Positions 59,461 through 64,000 of a stretch of DNA of 64,000 bases are shown here, piece by piece (within the stretch, counting starts at the first letter, position 1; every line of letters starts with the position of its first letter). The position numbers and the translations under genes are program-made. Under the pieces are notes generated by a model that saw only the letters and a list, made by a program, of their open reading frames with translations, was not told the DNA's origin and did no database searches. This stretch comes from Vitrella brassicaformis (lineage: Eukaryota > Sar > Vitrellaceae): the NCBI GenBank assembly GCA_001179505.1, contig CDMY01000086.1:131520-195519 (forward strand). Reading direction: 5' to 3'.

Positions 59461-60332
59461 TTAGAGGCACCCCCTTCTATGCAGACGCCCTGCCCGCACG
59501 GCAATTGGCGGCACAGCTTCGAAGACGGGCATATCCATCGCCGGCTCGTCGGTGTACCACCTCTCGAGCCCATCTCTCTCGAATATGCGCAGCTCCTGCG
59601 AGACACGAGCCACAAGTGACACAGAGAACACCCACGAGTATGTCTCCCTCTCTGTCACCCACCCACCTGTTCGACGGTCGGAATCATCACGAAGGGCTCC
59701 TGTTGCCAGGGGCCCCAAGGGAAAGGAGGACGGAACCACTCCATACCAGGGAGCCCCTGCCATGACGCCCCGGGGAAGGGGGGCGGCCCCTGCAGGCTGC
59801 GCGGCTGAAGATAACCCGGAAATCGAGGGCGTCCACGTGGCTCGTACGGTGACCTGGTGACGGCCACGTATGGGTCTCCTAGCTGCTCTGCCGTCGGTTC
59901 CTTGGTCTTTTCCTTGCCCTTTTTGGGTCCGCAGATTGGGCTGCAGGGGCTGCAACGACAGCTTGTAGCAGGTTTCTCACGGGGCTCCGGCTCTGGGGAG
60001 ACGCGGGGCGGTGCGAATGGCAAGCGCATGACGGGCTCGGCTCGCCATTGGGCGTATCGTTCCGGTTCCAGGAAGGCCAGCTCGTCTTCGTTGTAGAGCT
60101 CGGCATAGATGGTGTCTGCTGTGTGTGCATACACTCGGCCGGTCGCTGGGTCGGTGTATTCGGCGAAGGGCAAAAAGGTGGGCGGGCCGGGCAGCGGCTT
60201 CTCGAGCACTGGGTCCCTGCTCCTTGTGGGGTAGTGCGCCTGCCGGCTGTACCCGAATGTGTACTCGGTCGCCGACGGATTCGTGGCAAAATTCATCGCA
60301 AAAAGCTGAGTCGCGCAACTGAAGTGAGACAC
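59461..60332 (-). CDS. Hypothetical Pro/Tyr-rich protein
   Basis: No family recognised. The frame opens at 60332 (MSHFSCATQLFAMNF); the second ATG at 60296 (MNFATNPSATEYTFGYSRQA) may be the real start. The text is rich in Pro, Tyr, Arg and Glu, with segments such as EYTDPATGRVYAHTADTIYA and LAFLEPERYAQW. A cysteine cluster CRCSPCSPICGPKKGKEK (about 59920-59965) could bind metal or carry lipid. The middle is Pro/Phe-rich (PPPFPGASWQGLPGMEWFRP). An intron at about 59597-59668 joins to ELRIFERDGLERWY. The end reads RAGRLHRRGCL with a stop at 59461-59463. The Pro/Tyr composition and short charged repeats recall cortical or cytoskeletal alveolate proteins, but this is only an impression. Confidence 0.5.
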
Positions 60333-60384
60333 AAGCGACCACCAGCCTCAGAGGCCTTACTGTCTGGTGGAGATCCCGTCCTCG

Positions 60385-61634
60385 TTACCTCTGCTGCTGT
60401 GTCTTCGTTGGAGGAAGGAATATCACACGATCAAAGCCATATATGCCGCCATCTTGACCGTCAGGGAATCCCAGATCTCCTTCACCACCATCGACATCAG
60501 CTGGCATCATTGCGCTGCTTCTGTCTGTCGTCTCCGATGCAAAAGCAGCAGCCCCTTCGCAGCTCTGGGCATCGATATGCTCACTCCTCGATGACAGGGG
60601 CTCAGCTACGGGGCCTGACACATTCCAGGGCGGTAAGGAAATGACGAGACAGGCGACACAAGGATGACTATGCCTTTTGCCGACCAGCTGCGCCGGGCTG
60701 CTCGTGTGCTGGTGTCCACACTGGGGGCACTCGGAGATCTGTGGACACCTAACAAGAAAGGATGGCATGCACGAGAACTTGGCGGCGTCCCAGAGTGACG
60801 TCAGATGTCTGCTCACGATATAGTCAGGTTCTGTGATCAGAAGGAGCGGGAAGAGCAAACGAATTGAGGTGATGCCTGTTCCACAATCGAATGTGGCCTA
60901 CCCGAGCGCTCAGCTTGCGGCCCAACATAGGTGTGCTTGGACGTGTACTGCACACACATCGATGTGGTGGGGTGGTATGTGGGAAGCTCCGTTCCTCGCC
61001 CATCACCCTACCTTGCTCTTCTTGGAGTCCCCCCCCGTGGCGGCAGAGGAAGACGAGCTGCAGAACTCGGGCAGGGGAACCTTGGGTGCATCAGGAGGCT
61101 CCTCCCCCACTTCATGTGGCAGACCTGCATGGGGGACAAAAGTCGCAGTGGAAAGGCTGTTGGGGCGGAGCTCTTGCAGCCTACCTCTGTCCATGCCGGG
61201 GAGGGCAATATTTGGGAGGGCCTCGGAGGGGATTGAAGGGAGAGAATTGCCCCTCGGGGCCGGAAACCGTTTCACGGAGCTCTTGGCTTGCAGACCTGCT
61301 TTTCTTGGCATTTTCACGCGGCCCTGCGTTTCACGGAGCTCTTGGCTTGCAGACCTGCTTTTCTTGGCATTTTCACGACGGCAGGGCCGCGTGAAGTGTC
61401 TGTGAGCTGCACAAAGGCCTGCGGTGATGACATCGATCAAACACCCATGCCGCCGTCATCTGTCTGTAGTGACACCCTTCGGACGGATTGAGGTGCGAGA
61501 GGGGACGCAGGAGGGTCTGATGGCATCAGCACTGATAGCCTGTGTGCTTTCTGCATGTTTGTGGCAGATTCGGTGCTTTCCGGTGTCGTTGCGCTGTTGA
61601 GCGAAAGAGGAGGACAGCACTCCATCGTAGGCAT
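60385..61634 (-). CDS. Hypothetical Cys/His-rich protein
   Basis: No family recognised and the gene model is weak. The frame starts near 61634 (MPTMECCPPLSLNSATTPES). An intron at about 61414-61450 leads into a basic Ser-rich stretch, ending KVPLPEFCSSSSSAATGGDSKK near 61015. A later exon reads EPDYIVSRHLTSLWDAAKF (about 60778-60835) then CPQISECPQCGHQHT (about 60705-60750) and KRHSHPCVACLV. The Cys/His spacing looks like a small zinc-binding module. The end is acidic and stops at 60385-60387. The 50-base tandem copy at 61269-61377 lies inside the second exon. Its 59-bp period means the two copies are read in different frames, so part of this exon may be non-coding or recently altered. Confidence 0.35.
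61269..61377. repeat. Perfect 50-base tandem duplication, period 59
   Basis: Bases 61269-61318 recur without change at 61328-61377, separated by nine bases. The unit begins GTTTCACGGAGCTCTTGGCT. Identity of the two copies suggests a recent event. Confidence 0.95.
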
Positions 61635-61645
61635 CGGAGACCATC

Positions 61646-63027
61646 ATGGGCTGCAGTGCAGCCAAGGTACGGGAAGCGAAAACAAGCCGCTCGGATGTTG
61701 ACAGATCGATGAGGCGCCACACCTATGGACTCACTCATTTGATGTCCGTGATGTGTCTGTCGCGGGTGTGCAGATGTCGGGTGCTGCTGCTGGTGAAGGA
61801 GGTGGTGGTGGTGGATCTACGGCTAGCGAGCCATCTTCGTCGGCTGCGTCTGCCGCTAACTGTAACCAACACTTTCGCTGCAGAAAGGCACCACAATGCC
61901 GGCACACCTCTGTATCTGTGTGGCGTTTTGCAGGCGCGGTCAGCGCATCGTCGGCGAACCAGCACCAGCAGCAGCAGCAGCACATTAATGCCGCTGACGT
62001 GCCGCAAGATGTCGCACCGACGGTTGCCGAGTACGTCGGGAGCTACTCACAGCTGGAGGCGCTCATCGACGCCCACCCCACACAATTCACCGCCGCCCTC
62101 CTGCTGCCCATCCTCACCGAACTGCTGCCCCTCGTGGTGGCCTCGATCTTTGGCGCTTTGGTGGAGGTGCCCATCCCTCAGCTGACCCAGAGTGTGTCCA
62201 TCATTGTGGCCATCACACGTTGGCTCTTCATCCTCGAGGGGGGCGGCAACTGGGCCAGATGGAAGCCTCACCTGGAGATGCTGTACTTGCTGAGGGGCAA
62301 TAGGCCTGTGGTGCTGGGTGACGACAACTTCGGCGTGTTTGGCAGCCGGGCGGCCTTCATCGGCGAGGCAGAGGCGGTGCGGCAGTGGAAGATACTCAGC
62401 TGGGGGGTCATTGTCAGTTTTCGAAACCAGCTACAGCTGATGAACGGCAACACCATCCTTCGCTTTCACATTTGCCCTTACACCCCCACCCTCTTTGCCA
62501 GCCCCGTCTTCCCTCACGTACCATTCGACCCCACCGACCCGCCCACTAAGCTGAGCGGCTTGACGTACCCCAACTACACATCAATGGTGGCATTCGTCTT
62601 GTTCGGCTGGCTCTATTACGACAGCGACTTCCCTTGCATCAGGTCCTGGGTGTCTTGGCGTCGTGCCTCTGCTGCACGCCGGCGTGTCGTTGCAGTGCTG
62701 GCGGCCTCTCCCAGCGATGAGGCACAGTGGGGGGCGGGGGCGGCCGTGTTCGACAAGCGGCTCCCGGACGTGGACGGGGTGGTACGACATCATCGGCTAG
62801 TGGTGCTGGGCAGTGAGGCGGTGGGAAAGGGACGCCTGGCACTTATTTGGCTGAGCGATCACAAATTTCCCTCTGATGTGTCCGTGTACACGACCGAGTG
62901 GTTCCCCCACGACAAGACGCGCAATGCCGTGATGAGAATGCTTGGGGATCAGCTGGGGGGAAAGATGTGGCGGAAGGAGGATGAGGTGAACGAGGACAGG
63001 CAAGCCACGGCCTGCACTGTGATGTGA
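61646..63027 (+). CDS. MGC-start (probably acylated) membrane-associated protein
   Basis: No family recognised. The first exon codes only MGCSAAK (61646-61666 or slightly beyond), then a GTACGG donor. The acceptor CAG at 61771-61773 continues in phase as MSGAAAGEGGGGGG. Gly2 and Cys3 fit N-myristoylation plus palmitoylation, common in alveolate cortical and plasma-membrane proteins. A Ser/Ala/Gln-rich region follows; an extra in-frame intron (GTAACC...TTTTGCAG, about 61861-61933) is possible. The main part (62000-62640) reads VAEYVGSYSQLEALIDAHP, LLPILTELLPLVVASIFGAL, VSIIVAITRWLFILEGGG, YLLRGNRPVVLGDDNFGVF and SMVAFVLFGWLYYDSDF. Moderately hydrophobic helices suggest a membrane-facing alpha-helical domain. 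The C-terminal part is charged and ends with a stop at 63025-63027. Function is unknown. Confidence 0.6.
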
Positions 63028-64000
63028 TCGGGGCTTTGCCGATATGTCGATTTTCCCATGACAGAGGGATGGTTGGCGGTCAATAGGAGCGGAGACAGAC
63101 AGACAGACAGACAGGCAGCGGGTTTTTCGTCGCTGCCCGTCTGCTTGCATGGTGCCTCTGTATGCGTTCCCCTGGCTGCATGCTGCGCATGTCTCTCTGG
63201 TGAGGCATGGCGTGACGTATGTCTGTGTTGATGGAACACGTGAATGAATGCGCCCCTTCGCCAGCTGCTGCCCCTGCCCAGTCGCTGAGGCGCACGCATG
63301 GCGAGATCTCGCCGCAGGAAGAAGTGTGAGACTTGATCTGTTCCATGCACATATGTGATTAGATCAGCCTTCTGTGTTGTTGCCCCACGTGGGCAGTCAG
63401 TGAGTGAGGTTGGCTGGCCAGTTGGTTGTCTGCGAGGGGGCGGGTGCCTTGTCATGTGGCCGGATGGATGGATGGATGTGTGGACACGACAATCGCATGG
63501 ATGGATGGATGGACACCTGTGGACAGAGGGTGGTGTGGTGGTGTCATCCATCGGTCGACTGAAGCTCTGCGTGTCTTGCGATGAGAGAGCTGTGATTCAA
63601 TCCAAGAAGCTGGCAGTCTGGTCAAAGAAGCTGGCTCCTGTGTTCAGCTGGCAAACGGCAGGTTTCTGGGTGGGAATGGCACTGAGATGGTCAAGCAACA
63701 TGTGCTGAGGAAGAATCGGTCATTTGCAATGGAAAAGCTAAGAGTGGATTCGCTGCCTTTGTGCGGATCAGGGATATGCAATGTGTACAGCCGCTGGACT
63801 CGGATAACTTGAAGGCGTGTGCAAGTGTGGGCGTGTTCAGTGTGACTCATGAGCTGGTTGCAGAGATGCACGCATTTCATTCTCGCCCATGGACGAGCAG
63901 ATACGAGCAGTCTTCTTTCCCATCCTACTTCTGTCTCTATGCGATCGCCACGCCACACACAACCAGCCCTCATTCTCGATAAAAGAAGGTACGCAAAAAC
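63028..64000. other. 3' spacer to window end
   Basis: About 970 bases with CAGA (63093-63115) and GGAT (63461-63475, 63497-63512) tracts. A near-direct repeat, AAGAAGCTGGC at about 63604 and 63627, is seen. No convincing gene. Confidence 0.4.

Noticed and set aside
63355-63708. Plus-strand frame near the right end
   Set aside because: Built from GGATG repeats and a short duplicated segment; no recognisable protein features.

Overview
The window is nuclear DNA of an intron-rich, photosynthetic (or formerly photosynthetic) protist. The supporting features are GT-AG introns in almost every gene, a nuclear sigma-70-type plastid RNA polymerase factor with a signal-peptide-plus-transit leader, TM9SF, PEX19 and SNF5 homologues, and a degenerate CCCTAAA-type telomere-like repeat. 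Introns and spacers are full of CA/TG, CAGA and CATC microsatellites. This combination fits an alveolate alga, most likely a chromerid such as Vitrella. That assignment is inference from sequence style, not a database match. No rRNA, tRNA, transposon or CRISPR was recognised. A 300-base N gap lies at 27459-27758.

Layout. 223-3240 (-): UBE2Q-type ubiquitin-conjugating enzyme. 3606-8210 (+): class II-like trehalose-phosphate synthase/phosphatase whose two active sites both look degraded. 8536-15711 (-): full-length ABCC/MRP-type ABC transporter. 16465-24428 (-): large protein with about ten membrane segments followed by TPR repeats. 24534-26503 (+): ACT-repeat protein. 26504-28262: spacer with the assembly gap. 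28263-29283 (+): IQ-motif/coiled-coil protein. 29722-33162 (+): TM9SF nonaspanin. 33726-39600 (-): ubiquitin-specific protease region directly downstream of a kinase-like region, possibly one fused gene. 39809-40651 (+): glyoxalase/VOC protein. 40971-41333 (+): tiny secreted cysteine-rich peptide. 43153-44691 (-): SNF5/SMARCB1. 45324-48838 (+): disordered, probably nuclear protein. 49435-49577: telomere-like 33-bp repeats. 49654-51909 (+): SLC43/ApiAT-like MFS transporter. 52797-53533 (-): unknown. 53606-54763 (-): PEX19 ending in CKQQ. 54908-59005 (+): plastid sigma factor. 59461-60332 (-): unknown. 60385-61634 (-): unknown Cys/His-rich protein with an internal tandem duplication. 61646-63027 (+): protein with an MGC acylation start.

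The genes are housekeeping or lineage-specific and do not form one pathway. Loose themes are ubiquitin (UBE2Q and USP), membrane transport and trafficking (ABCC, MFS, TM9SF), and organelle biogenesis (PEX19 and the plastid sigma factor, which face apart across about 145 bases). Coordinates given for genes run from first to last coding base and include introns. Exon boundaries were read by eye and several 5' ends are uncertain, as noted per gene.
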